A stretch of DNA of 64,000 nucleotides from Mycobacterium sp. 050128 (GTDB lineage Bacteria > Actinomycetota > Actinomycetes > Mycobacteriales > Mycobacteriaceae). The stretch lies in assembly GCF_036409155.1 (NCBI RefSeq), contig NZ_JAZGLW010000001.1:1116001-1180000 (forward strand), given 5' to 3'. This document shows positions 42,029 to 50,976 of this stretch, piece after piece; positions within the stretch are counted from its first letter, which is position 1; the number at the start of each line of letters is the position of its first letter. The position numbers and the translations under genes were made by a program. The notes under the pieces are model-generated. The model did no database searches. It was not told where the DNA came from and worked only from the letters and a program-made list of their open reading frames with translations.

Positions 42029-42694
42029 TCAGAGCTCTTTCACCAACGCGATGGCAAAGCCGTCCCAATGCTTGGCTCCGACCGTCTGAATCACCGCGGT
42101 GTCCAGCTGCGCGTGCTCGCCCATCACCTGCAGCGTCTCGCGCGTTGCGGCCACTTTCTCGTCATCGGAATCCGGCGACAGGATCCCGCCTTCCCGAATG
42201 ACGTTGTCCACCACGATAAGTGCGCCGGGGCGAGCCAGCTTGACCGCCCAGTTCAGGTACGCGACATAGTTCTCTTTGTCCGCGTCGATGAACACCATGT
42301 CGAACGGATCACCGTTTACCGACCGCAGGGTCTCCAGCGCCGGGCCGACGACAACCTGTACGCGATCCACGACACCGGCCCGCTCCAGGTTGGCGCATGC
42401 GACGTCGGCGTGCTTGGACTCGTATTCCAGCGTCACCACCTGTCCGTCCGGGCCCACCGCGCGGGCCAGCCAAATGGTGCTGAAACCACCGAGGGTGCCG
42501 ATTTCGAGAATGCGCCGCGCCTGGAGGGCACCGGCCAGCAGCGATAGGAACTTCCCCTGCTGCCACGACACGGCGATCTGCGGCAGACCGGCGGCGTTGC
42601 TGGCCTCCAGCGCCGCGGCCAGGGCCGGATCGTCACCGATGACTGTGCTGTCCAAGAAGGTGTCGACGTCTTGCGGGGTGGGTTTGTCGGTCAT
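42029..42694 (-). CDS. O-methyltransferase, catechol-type (Rv0187-like)
   Basis: A 221-residue SAM-dependent O-methyltransferase of the caffeoyl-CoA/catechol group (family 3). Motif I reads RRILEIGTLGGFSTIWLA, motif II VTLEYESKHADVA, and the metal-binding block DMVFIDADKENYVAYLNW with a second VVDNVIREGGI supplies the acidic residues for a divalent ion. The mycobacterial enzyme is metal-dependent; its natural phenolic substrate is unknown. The ATG at 42694 (MTDKPTPQDVDTF) is used; the longer frame runs antisense through mymT. It diverges from mymT by 203 bases. Rv0188, which from memory lies between this gene and ilvD in M. tuberculosis, is absent. Confidence 0.93.
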   Translation of the reverse strand: MTDKPTPQDVDTFLDSTVIGDDPALAAALEASNAAGLPQIAVSWQQGKFLSLLAGALQARRILEIGTLGGFSTIWLARAVGPDGQVVTLEYESKHADVACANLERAGVVDRVQVVVGPALETLRSVNGDPFDMVFIDADKENYVAYLNWAVKLARPGALIVVDNVIREGGILSPDSDDEKVAATRETLQVMGEHAQLDTAVIQTVGAKHWDGFAIALVKEL

Positions 42695-42773
42695 GCGGCC
42701 AACGCTAGCCGCGCCGACCCACGCCGTCATGCCTGCTAATGCATCCGATCGATAACGGACACCCCGCGAAGGC

Positions 42774-42801
42774 TTTACCAGATACCCGTATGGGGTATAC
42801 A
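42774..42801 (+). promoter_or_regulatory. mymT promoter with RicR box
   Basis: TTTACC (42774-42779) and TATACA (42796-42801) are 16 bases apart and read toward mymT. The RicR-type element ATACCCG-TAT-GGGGTAT (42782-42798, one arm mismatch) fills the spacer and overlaps the -10, the same geometry as at ricR. The transcript would carry a leader of about 90 bases before the mymT ATG. Confidence 0.8.
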
Positions 42802-42897
42802 TTGAGCGCGGCGGCCCGCTGAGCGGCCAGCCACAGAAGGTAACCACTGGATTGCGGTATACCAACCGGAATCCCGTAACAGACAAGGGTGATTCAC

Positions 42898-43044
42898 ATG
42901 ACGCACTACGACGAGGGGACCCAGCTGACCTGCGGTCACGAGGGATGCGGATGTCGCGTCCGCATCGAGGTCGCATGCCACTGCTCGGGCGCGAACGAGG
43001 ACTACCGCTGCTCCTGCGGCGAGGCATTGGTGCCCGTCAAGTAA
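42898..43044 (+). CDS. mymT: Copper metallothionein MymT
   Basis: A 48-residue copper-binding metallothionein that protects mycobacteria from Cu(I). It has seven cysteines, at 12, 17, 19, 27, 29, 38 and 40, in the arrangement C-x4-CxC-x7-CxC-x8-CxC; the segments [15 protein letters not shown] and ALVPVK match what I remember of M. tuberculosis MymT. The ATG at 42898 lies behind AAGGGTG; an in-frame GTG three codons upstream is possible but sits on the ribosome site. It is a single gene under a RicR-box promoter and faces bglS tail to tail across 35 bases that hold a hairpin. Confidence 0.95.
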   Translation: MTHYDEGTQLTCGHEGCGCRVRIEVACHCSGANEDYRCSCGEALVPVK

Positions 43045-43052
43045 ATCCCGCC

Positions 43053-43104
43053 GGCCGGTCGTTGCGTTCGAAGTGCCAATCAGCGCCCGAACGCACGACC
43101 GGCC
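43053..43104. terminator. Hairpin between convergent mymT and bglS
   Basis: Bases 43053-43070 and 43088-43104 form a 17-base-pair stem with one bulged T and a 17-base loop. It begins nine bases after the mymT stop and its far arm lies inside the end of bglS. There is no U-run on either side, so it may be a non-canonical terminator or a transcript-stabilising structure. Confidence 0.5.
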
Positions 43105-45191
43105 AGCTCGACCTCGGCCGTCAGCCGGAACGCGACCGCCGAGGCGCCGACCGCCACCGGGTAGGGGCCCGGCTTGATCCGCCAGCTGCCGCCCTCATAA
43201 CGGGCGAGCAGGCGCGGATCCGCCGAGATCGTCACCCGGCACGTCGCGCCCGGGTCCAACTCGACCCGCTCGAATCCCAGCAACCGCAGGCGTTGTCGGT
43301 GCGTCAGATACAACTGCGGGACATCGGCGCCGCCCCGCTCGCCGGTGTTGACGACGCTGAAGCTCGCCGTGACCGTGTCACCGCCGGTGACCACCAAGTC
43401 GTAATACTCAAAGCTGGTGTAGGACAAGCCATGACCGAACGCGAATAACGGCGTGTGACCCTTGTCGGCGAACCACCGGTAGCCGACCTCGGCCCCTTCG
43501 AAGTAGTCGATCGTGGTCGGCGTGCCGAACGCGGCGCCGAGGTCGGGCAGCTGCGGGCGCGGCGTCTGGTCGAGTCCGGCCGGAAACGTGACCGGCAGCC
43601 GCCCCGATGGATTCACCTGTCCGGCAATGATCTCCGCGATCGCCTGCCCGCCGGCCTGGCCCGGATACCACGCCTGCAGGATCGCGTTCGCCGAATATTG
43701 CCACGGCATCACCACCGGGTTGCCCGTCTCCAGCACCACCACCGTGTTCGGGTTGGCGGCCGCGACCGCGGCGATGACCGCGTCCTGGCCCCACGGCAGC
43801 GACAAGTCGGCGCCGTCGAAACCCTCGCCCTCGACCCGGATCCCGAACACGATCGCGATATCGGCCCGCCGCGCGGCCAGCACCGCTTCGGCCGGGCTGA
43901 GGCCGGGATCGAACTCGAGCTGCGCGTTGGGCAAATGCTTCCTGAGCGCCTCGACCGGGCTGGACGGCAGCAGATACAGATTTCGGGTGCCGCCGGTCAG
44001 ACCGGCTCCCCCGATCGGGACCACCTGCGCGTAGCCGCCCGGAGGAACGACGGCACTCGAGCCGCAGCCCGTCGGAACTCCCAGCTGCGCGTGGCCGCCG
44101 ATCACGGCGATGCGGGCATCGGGTGCCAGCGGTAACACCCCGCGGTTCTGCAACAGCACCGTGCCCTGGCGTGCGATCTGCAGCGCGATCTCGTTGTGGG
44201 CGGCCATATCCGGCTCGGGAGCGTCTCCGCCCCGGTCGATTCCGACCGCGAACATCGAACGCAGGATGCGCCGCACCATGTCGGACAGCCGGTCTTCGGG
44301 CAGCTTGCCATCGGCATAGGCGGATCGCAGCGGTTCGCTGAAGGCCTCCGCGCCCCAGAACACCGTGTCGATCTGGGCGCCGCATTCCTGGTCCAGGCCG
44401 TGCAGCGCGCACTCCCAGCTGGGTGTGGCGCCCCAGTCGGACATGACCCAACCCCGGTAGCCCCAAGCATCTTTGAGGATCTCGCCGAGCAACAGTCGGT
44501 TCGCCGAGGCATAGTCGCCGTTGACCTTGTTGTAGGCGGTCATCACCGCGCCGGGCGCGGAACGCTCGATCGCGATCTCGAAGGCCAGCAAGTCGGACTC
44601 GCGATGCGCGTCGGGGTCGATAACAGCGTTCAGCCAATGCCGGTTGGCCTCGTTACAGTTCAGCGAGTAATGCTTGACCGTCGAGATGACGCCCTGCTGC
44701 TGGATTCCGTTGACGGATTCGGCGGCGATCGTAGCCGTCAAAAGTGGGTCTTCCGAGACGTATTCGAAGTTGCGGCCGTTGCGCGGGTCGCGCGCCAGGT
44801 TCATCGCGCCCGCCAGTTGCACATTGAATCCACGGCTGCGCGCCTCGCGGCCGATCACGGCGCCGGCGGCGTGCGCGAGCGCCGGATCGAAACCGGCGGC
44901 CAGCGCCAGGCCGGCCGGCAGCGCGGTCGCGGTGTCGCCCGGGCGGTAACCGGGATTGGTGACGCCGAGCCCGGCATCGCTCATCCGCAGCGGCGGGATA
45001 CCAAGCCGGGGAATCCCGGGCACATAGCCGGCACTCATCGGGGTGCCGGGCGGGATGCGGTCGTCCGGCAGCGGCCACAGTTGCGACGTTCCCATCACCG
45101 CGACCAGCAGCGTGAAGCGTTCGTCGTCGGTCATCCGGCTTTCGACGTCGCGGGCACGGTCGTCCGGGTCGTCTAATTCGCCCAGGCTCAT
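43080..45191 (-). CDS. bglS: Beta-glucosidase-type glycoside hydrolase family 3
   Basis: A 703-residue GH3 enzyme. The N-terminal TIM-like domain has the substrate block PAGLALAAGFDPALAHAAG, VKHYSLNCNE and the nucleophile motif WVMSDWGAT with Asp252. The second alpha/beta domain contains RADIAIVFGIRVEGEGFD, and a fibronectin-III-like domain (YTSFEYYDL through VTISADPRLLA) closes the protein. No signal peptide is visible, so it is probably cytosolic and acts on imported or endogenous beta-glucosides. The ATG at 45191 overlaps the stop of the upstream metallohydrolase-like gene (ATGA). Corresponds to Rv0186. Confidence 0.94.
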   Translation of the reverse strand: MSLGELDDPDDRARDVESRMTDDERFTLLVAVMGTSQLWPLPDDRIPPGTPMSAGYVPGIPRLGIPPLRMSDAGLGVTNPGYRPGDTATALPAGLALAAGFDPALAHAAGAVIGREARSRGFNVQLAGAMNLARDPRNGRNFEYVSEDPLLTATIAAESVNGIQQQGVISTVKHYSLNCNEANRHWLNAVIDPDAHRESDLLAFEIAIERSAPGAVMTAYNKVNGDYASANRLLLGEILKDAWGYRGWVMSDWGATPSWECALHGLDQECGAQIDTVFWGAEAFSEPLRSAYADGKLPEDRLSDMVRRILRSMFAVGIDRGGDAPEPDMAAHNEIALQIARQGTVLLQNRGVLPLAPDARIAVIGGHAQLGVPTGCGSSAVVPPGGYAQVVPIGGAGLTGGTRNLYLLPSSPVEALRKHLPNAQLEFDPGLSPAEAVLAARRADIAIVFGIRVEGEGFDGADLSLPWGQDAVIAAVAAANPNTVVVLETGNPVVMPWQYSANAILQAWYPGQAGGQAIAEIIAGQVNPSGRLPVTFPAGLDQTPRPQLPDLGAAFGTPTTIDYFEGAEVGYRWFADKGHTPLFAFGHGLSYTSFEYYDLVVTGGDTVTASFSVVNTGERGGADVPQLYLTHRQRLRLLGFERVELDPGATCRVTISADPRLLARYEGGSWRIKPGPYPVAVGASAVAFRLTAEVELAGRAFGR

Positions 45192-45799
45192 TTGTCCGGC
45201 TCTCCCCCGCAAGCGGGTGGGGGTCCCTCCCACTCGTGGGGGCGTGCCCCCTCAGCCGGCGGCGCCGCGGCCCGCATCGTCGCCGTCCATTTCACACCTT
45301 CTTTGGCGTACACCACCCGCAGCACGTGCCCAAGCTCCGGCCCCATCACCAACTGCGCCAGCGTGCAGATCGTGTCGACGAACTCCGGACCGTGCGCCGG
45401 CTGCGCCTGGCACAGGTGATGCGCCACTTCGTGCAACACCACCAGCTCGCGCAGCGCCCAGTCGGCGGTGCCACGGTCGGGAACCGCGATAATGCCTGTG
45501 TCATCATAGTTTTCGTAATGAGCCGCGGTGGCGGCCCGCCGCGGGCGCACTCTCAGCGGCGCCACCTCGGGCCACTGGTCACGTACCGCCGGTAGCGCAA
45601 GCACCTGGTCAACATAGCGCTGCACGGACGCCACCGAGCCGAATCGCGCTTCCGGCGGCAGCGTCAGCTGGGTGCCGAAGAACTCCACGGCCGACGATCG
45701 GTGCGCGACGGCCCGGTCGAACAACGTGCGGACGAACTCCTCGGCCGCATACACCTTGGCGCGCTGGGAATCCCGCTTCGGCGCATCCCCGGCCGTCAC
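45188..45799 (-). CDS. TIGR04338-type putative zinc metallohydrolase (Rv0185-like) with added C-terminus
   Basis: A 203-residue protein with a zinc-peptidase-like site, HEVAHH at 123-128 and the downstream HGPEF with His136, the HExxH-x7-H pattern of the actinobacterial TIGR04338 family. Its substrate is unknown. It starts with GTG at 45799 overlapping the stop of the DUF2786 gene (GTGA) and ends overlapping bglS, so three genes are chained by overlaps. About the last 25 residues are encoded by a GC-rich palindromic repeat and look unlike the family; the M. tuberculosis protein is about 169 residues by memory. The added tail is probably not functional. Confidence 0.83.
   Translation of the reverse strand: MTAGDAPKRDSQRAKVYAAEEFVRTLFDRAVAHRSSAVEFFGTQLTLPPEARFGSVASVQRYVDQVLALPAVRDQWPEVAPLRVRPRRAATAAHYENYDDTGIIAVPDRGTADWALRELVVLHEVAHHLCQAQPAHGPEFVDTICTLAQLVMGPELGHVLRVVYAKEGVKWTATMRAAAPPAEGARPHEWEGPPPACGGEPDK
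45201..45252. repeat. GC-rich palindromic repeat inside the 3' end of a gene
   Basis: The stretch has alternating inverted arms: CCCCCGCAAGCGGGTGGGGG, then CCCTCCCACTCGTGGG, then GGGGGCGTGCCCCC. Similar palindromic elements are scattered through genomes of several nontuberculous mycobacteria, as I remember them. Here it replaces the natural end of the TIGR04338-type gene. Confidence 0.6.
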
Positions 45800-46545
45800 G
45801 TTCCCAGCGCGCTCCGCGCCCCTGGCAGCTCGGGACTGTTGCCGAGCCGCGCCCGCTTGCCGGCCCGATCGCCCGCGCGCCGCGCCGCGGACGAATATCC
45901 CGCCGTCGCCCGGCTGACCTGGTAGGTGCCGCGCGCCTTGGACGCCCTGCGGTAGTGATCGTGCAGCTCGATATCTTTGTCCCGCAACGCAATAGCGGTG
46001 CCGGGCCGGCGGCTGCGGTCCTTGGTGGCCTCACGCCGGGCCTCTTCGCGTGCCTCGCTCAGCCGGTGGCCGACGCGTGCCCCGAAGGCCAGCTGGAAGT
46101 TCAGCCGGGCGGTGATCGTCGGGGTGGGCCGGTGTGCGCCCGAGGCGAGGTAGGCATCCGAGGCGCGCACCATCTGAACGACCAGGCTCGCGTAGAGGGC
46201 GTGGCTGGCGTCGATGTCCTCGGCGAACCCGTAGGCGTAGACGAACGTCGAATTCGACGCCACGTCGCAGCGCACGTCGTTGGCCGAGGCGATCAGCACG
46301 AAAAGCTGCACGTATGTCCGCAATCCCTTGGTGCCGGCCGTCCCGATCGTGATGGTCCGCTGGGTCGGCGACTGCGCCGCCGAACGGTTGGACGAATGGG
46401 ACCGGGCGACCGCCAGGTCAATGGACGCAGCCGTCGCCAACCGCTGCGCGGCGGTCATGAAGGCCTCGGCCTCGTGCGCGTTGTCGGTGCCCTCGGCCTG
46501 ACGCAGCAGCGCGGCGATGCGCGCCAACATTTTGTCGTCAGTCAT
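45796..46545 (-). CDS. DUF2786 protein (Rv0184-like)
   Basis: A 249-residue protein with an N-terminal DUF2786 domain: MLARIAALLRQAEGTDNAHEAEAF, the helical module seen in several DNA- or phage-associated proteins, followed by SIDLAVAR. The middle carries an alpha/beta region and the last 70 residues are strongly basic (ARREATKDRSRR, AARRAGDRAGKRARL), suggesting nucleic-acid binding. Function unknown. The ATG at 46545 (MTDDKMLARI) gives the length of Rv0184. Its stop overlaps the next gene's GTG. It begins 42 bases after the monoglyceride lipase gene, possibly in one transcript. Confidence 0.87.
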   Translation of the reverse strand: MTDDKMLARIAALLRQAEGTDNAHEAEAFMTAAQRLATAASIDLAVARSHSSNRSAAQSPTQRTITIGTAGTKGLRTYVQLFVLIASANDVRCDVASNSTFVYAYGFAEDIDASHALYASLVVQMVRASDAYLASGAHRPTPTITARLNFQLAFGARVGHRLSEAREEARREATKDRSRRPGTAIALRDKDIELHDHYRRASKARGTYQVSRATAGYSSAARRAGDRAGKRARLGNSPELPGARSALGT

Positions 46546-46587
46546 AAGCGCCAAACTACGGGAGCGTTCCGACAGTTCGCTCAAGGC

Positions 46588-47433
<846 letters not shown>

Positions 47434-47450
47434 TCATTAGGGGCAGCGTA

Positions 47451-48506
47451 ATGGCTCCTGGGGCTCTGGTGTCCGAGGCGCTGCGTAGGCTCAGTCGGGT
47501 GAGCGTGCTCGCGGAGAACTCCGACGACGCAGAACTGCCCGCCGCGGGCGCGGGCCACGGCGACTTCTCGGCGCGTGCCGAGCCGTATCGCCGCGAATTG
47601 CTGGCCCACTGCTACCGGATGACCGGATCGCTGCACGACGCGGAAGACCTGGTGCAGGAGACGCTGTTGCGGGCGTGGAAGGCCCACGACCGGTTCGAAG
47701 GCAAGTCGTCGATTCGCACCTGGCTGCACCGCATCGCCACCAACACCTGCCTGACCGCGCTGGAGGGCCGGGCCCGACGACCGCTGCCCACCGGGCTCGG
47801 CGGGCCCAGCTCGGATCCGACCGCCGAGCTGCTGGAACGCCGCGAGATGCCCTGGCTGGAGCCGCTGCCCGAGCTGACCGAGGATCCGGCCGACCCGTCG
47901 GTGATCGTGGGCTCGCGCGAATCGGTGCGGTTGGCATTTGTCGCTGCGCTACAGCACCTCTCGCCGCGGCAGCGGGCGGTGCTGCTGCTGCGCGACGTGC
48001 TGCAGTGGAAGGCCGCCGAGGTAGCCGAGGCGATCGGTAGCACCACGACCGCGGTCAACAGCCTGCTGCAGCGGGCCCGGTCCCAGCTGGAAACCGTCGG
48101 GCCCAGCTCGAATGACCGCCTGGCGGCACCGGATTCATCCGAGGCGCAGGACCTGCTCGCCCGCTACATCGCGGCGTTCGAGTCCTATGACATCGACCGG
48201 CTGGTCGAGCTGTTCACCGCCGAGGCGGTCTGGGAGATGCCGCCGTACACCGGTTGGTACCAAGGACCGCGGGCCATCATCACCCTGATTCACCAGCAGT
48301 GCCCCGCCGAGCATCCCGGCGACATGCGGATGATCCCGCTGGTCGCCAACGGGCAGCCCGCCGCGGCGATGTACATGCGGGCCGGCGAGCGGCACGTGCC
48401 GTTCCAGCTGCATGTGCTCGATGTCCGCGCCGACGGCGTGTCGCATGTGGTTGCGTTCCTGGACGATGCTTTGTTCACGAAGTTCGGGCTGCCCCGGTCC
48501 CTGTGA
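47451..48506 (+). CDS. sigG: ECF sigma factor SigG with SnoaL-like C-terminal domain
   Basis: A 351-residue extracytoplasmic-function sigma factor. Region 2 runs from about residue 45 (PYRRELLAHCYRMTGSLHDAEDLVQETLLRAW) and region 4 from about 160 (LAFVAALQHLSPRQRAVLLLRDVLQWKAAEVAEAI). From about 230 a SnoaL/NTF2-like domain is fused (LLARYIAAFESYDIDRLVELFTAEAVWEMPPYTGWYQG), which in such sigma factors acts in place of an anti-sigma protein. SigG of M. tuberculosis responds to DNA damage. The ATG at 47451 fits conserved residues; a GTG at 47499 is an alternative. The following hydrolase begins 34 bases later and could be a co-transcribed target. Confidence 0.95.
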   Translation: MAPGALVSEALRRLSRVSVLAENSDDAELPAAGAGHGDFSARAEPYRRELLAHCYRMTGSLHDAEDLVQETLLRAWKAHDRFEGKSSIRTWLHRIATNTCLTALEGRARRPLPTGLGGPSSDPTAELLERREMPWLEPLPELTEDPADPSVIVGSRESVRLAFVAALQHLSPRQRAVLLLRDVLQWKAAEVAEAIGSTTTAVNSLLQRARSQLETVGPSSNDRLAAPDSSEAQDLLARYIAAFESYDIDRLVELFTAEAVWEMPPYTGWYQGPRAIITLIHQQCPAEHPGDMRMIPLVANGQPAAAMYMRAGERHVPFQLHVLDVRADGVSHVVAFLDDALFTKFGLPRSL

Positions 48507-48540
48507 CGGGGCAGCTGCCGATCCGAGAAGGGTGTAGCCC

Positions 48541-49959
48541 ATGACCGAGTTCCCCAGCATCACGCCGGTGTCCGGTAAGCCAATGTTGCTGTTGGGCGGC
48601 TTCGATATTGGCGACCTCGGCTATGTCGCCGAAGAATTCTTCGTCTCGGGCACGGCCTCGTCGTACGCGCCCGCCTCGGAATTGGAACCCGACGGCCGGT
48701 GGACGGTAACACCCTCGGGCACAGCCGATTACACGACCCGGGTCGTCGTGCTGACGCCGTCGGATCCGGCGCGGTTCAACGGGACCGTGCTGGTCGAGTG
48801 GCTCAACGTCAGTGGCGGCATCGATGCGCCGGCGGTGTGGATGATGGCGCACCGCGAGATCATCCGGGCGGGCTACGCCTACGTCGCGGTCTCGGCGCAG
48901 AAGGTCGGGGTGGACGGCGGTGCGAGCTTGCTCGGTTTCGACATGTCGCTCAAGAGCCAGGACCCGACGCGGTATGCGGCACTGAGTCACCCGGGCGATG
49001 CGTTCTGCTTCGACATCTTCTCGCAGACCGGCGAGCTGGCCCGCAGTGCCGACACCTTGCGCGGGCTGCGGGCCGAACACGTTGTCGCCCTGGGCGAATC
49101 GCAATCGGCGATGTTCCTCACCACCTATGTCAACGCGGTCGATCCCCTCGCCGCAGTCTACGACGGCTTTCTGGTGCATTCGCGATTCGCTTCTGCCGCA
49201 CCGCTGGACGGCGGCTCGGTGCTCGACGAATTTCAGGCGAACGTGCCGCAAGCCGTCAACTTCCGCGCCGACCTGCGCGTGCCGGTGCTGACGATCATCA
49301 CCGAAACCGACCTGTTCGGCGCCGTGCGGCACGGCTACTACTTCGCCCGGCAACCCGACAACGAGCGGCTGCGGGTCTGGGAGATCGCCGGCGCCGCGCA
49401 CGCCGACAACTACACGATCCAAGTGGCCCCGATCGACACCGGCTCGGCGCCGCTGCAGGACATCGTGGCCGCCTATGCACCCAGCAACATGCTGATGGGC
49501 CAGCAGCTCGACCATTACATCAACTTCGCGCCGCAACATCACTATGTCGTGCAGGCGGCGATAGCGGCGTTGACCACGTGGGTCCGGACCGGTCAGGCGG
49601 CGCCGGTTGCCCCACCCATCGAGATGGGTGAAGCCGAACTGCCCCAACCGATTCTGGATCGCAACGGCCTCGCACAGGGCGGTCTACGGACGCCATGGGT
49701 AGACGTGCCGCTGGCCCGGACTTCGGGAGACGGCGCCTGGGACAACACCCCGGAGAACGTGATGTCGGCGATCTTCGGTTCCGGCGAGCCCTTCGACGAG
49801 GCCACCGTGCAACGGCTCTATCCGGGCGGGGCAGCGCAGTACCTGGACAGTTTCACGACGGCGCTGGATTCGGCCATCCAGTCCGGTTTCATCCTGCCCG
49901 CAGACCGCGCCGAGATCCTCGAGCTGGCTAGCGCCACCTATCCCGGTGACGATTCGTAA
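48541..49959 (+). CDS. Alpha/beta hydrolase domain-containing protein (Abhydrolase_10 type)
   Basis: A 472-residue hydrolase of the large actinobacterial group with an N-terminal beta-rich part and a catalytic core. The N-terminus reads ITPVSGKPMLLLGGFDIGDLGYVAEEFFVSG, the core has VEWLNVSGGIDAP and the nucleophile elbow ALGESQSA (serine at about 187), an acid candidate in TETDLFG and the histidine in IAGAAHADNY. There is no signal peptide. The substrate is unknown. It lies 34 bases behind sigG with AAGGG before the ATG, so joint expression is plausible. From memory it has no counterpart beside sigG in M. tuberculosis. Confidence 0.88.
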   Translation: MTEFPSITPVSGKPMLLLGGFDIGDLGYVAEEFFVSGTASSYAPASELEPDGRWTVTPSGTADYTTRVVVLTPSDPARFNGTVLVEWLNVSGGIDAPAVWMMAHREIIRAGYAYVAVSAQKVGVDGGASLLGFDMSLKSQDPTRYAALSHPGDAFCFDIFSQTGELARSADTLRGLRAEHVVALGESQSAMFLTTYVNAVDPLAAVYDGFLVHSRFASAAPLDGGSVLDEFQANVPQAVNFRADLRVPVLTIITETDLFGAVRHGYYFARQPDNERLRVWEIAGAAHADNYTIQVAPIDTGSAPLQDIVAAYAPSNMLMGQQLDHYINFAPQHHYVVQAAIAALTTWVRTGQAAPVAPPIEMGEAELPQPILDRNGLAQGGLRTPWVDVPLARTSGDGAWDNTPENVMSAIFGSGEPFDEATVQRLYPGGAAQYLDSFTTALDSAIQSGFILPADRAEILELASATYPGDDS

Positions 49960-49968
49960 AGTTCACGT

Positions 49969-50820
49969 TCATTTTTCGCCGGCCAACACCTCACGCACCG
50001 CGGCATCGACGGTGCTCAGCACGTCGGGGTCGATGCCCGAGCGGCCACGCACCAGAATCGAAGCGGCGTTAGGCGCAGGCAGGCCCTCGGCGGGGCACAC
50101 ACCGTCAGGGAGCTTGTCGATCTTCGGCAGCAGAGCCAACCCGAGACCCGAGCGGACCGCCGCGTAAAGGCCTGCCAGGTCACCACATTCGGCCACGACC
50201 TCATAGTCGACGCGGTGTTTCTCGAGCAGTGCGAAGGCTGGCTCACGCAGAGTGCACGGTTCGGCATAGATCACCAGCGGCAGCGGCGCTGCTTGCCCGA
50301 TGGTGAATGTCCGTGCTGAAACCCATTGCAGCTGAACTATTCCCGATGCATTGGCACGATCCAGCCCGGATCCGTCGAGCATGATCGCCAAATCCACCAG
50401 CCCACGGTCGATCGCGTCCGCCAGGGAAACGTTGCGGTCCAGCCGGAAGCGCGCCCGCCGGTCGGGAAGGCGTTCGCGCAGCACGCGGGTCAGGGCGGGC
50501 AGCATCACGTCCGCGCCGTGCTCGGTCGCGCCGACCGTAAGCACCTTCTGTTCGGTCGCACCGAGATCGTCGAGCGCCGCGTCGTGCACCGCCAGAATCG
50601 TGCGTGCATGTCGCAGCACCCGCTGACCCATCTCGGTGAACAAGACGCCGCGTCCGGAGCGCTCGACCACGGGTTCGCCGACCACACCCTCGACTTTCCG
50701 CAAGTGCTGACTGACCGCGGACTGACTCAGGTGCAGCGCCGCGGCCGCACGGTGAAATCCGCCACAGTCGGCCACCGCGACAAGGCTGCGCAGCGGCGCG
50801 ATATCGAGCACCTGAGCCAT
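49969..50820 (-). CDS. LysR-family transcriptional regulator
   Basis: A 283-residue LysR-type regulator. The N-terminal helix-turn-helix is clear: LRSLVAVADCGGFHRAAAAL then HLSQSAVSQHLRKVEGVVG, followed by the long linker helix and a type-2 periplasmic-binding-like effector domain (LTVGATEHGADVMLPALTRVLRERLP onward). The ligand cannot be read. It diverges from the DMT transporter gene, the usual layout in which a LysR protein controls its neighbour from the shared gap. It ends nine bases from the stop of the hydrolase gene on the other strand. I do not place it in the M. tuberculosis map here. Confidence 0.92.
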   Translation of the reverse strand: MAQVLDIAPLRSLVAVADCGGFHRAAAALHLSQSAVSQHLRKVEGVVGEPVVERSGRGVLFTEMGQRVLRHARTILAVHDAALDDLGATEQKVLTVGATEHGADVMLPALTRVLRERLPDRRARFRLDRNVSLADAIDRGLVDLAIMLDGSGLDRANASGIVQLQWVSARTFTIGQAAPLPLVIYAEPCTLREPAFALLEKHRVDYEVVAECGDLAGLYAAVRSGLGLALLPKIDKLPDGVCPAEGLPAPNAASILVRGRSGIDPDVLSTVDAAVREVLAGEK

Positions 50821-50847
50821 GCCGCTACCGTAGTTCGATCAGTAGAA

Positions 50848-50859
50848 ATGATCAATCAT
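50848..50859. promoter_or_regulatory. Palindrome in the LysR/DMT gap, possible LysR site
   Basis: ATGAT-CA-ATCAT is a perfect 12-base palindrome 28 bases before the LysR start, in an AT-rich part of the divergent gap. The position suits autoregulation. Arms are short and no second half-site pair is obvious. Confidence 0.4.
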
Positions 50860-50976
50860 TCAAGGCGTCAGCGTTAAATTCTCGTTCGGCCACCGGGTAT
50901 CGATAAGCATTCGCGATCGGTCTTGATCGTCAAAAATCGTTGGACGCAATAGGTGGCCGTTCGCAACCATGGGGGC

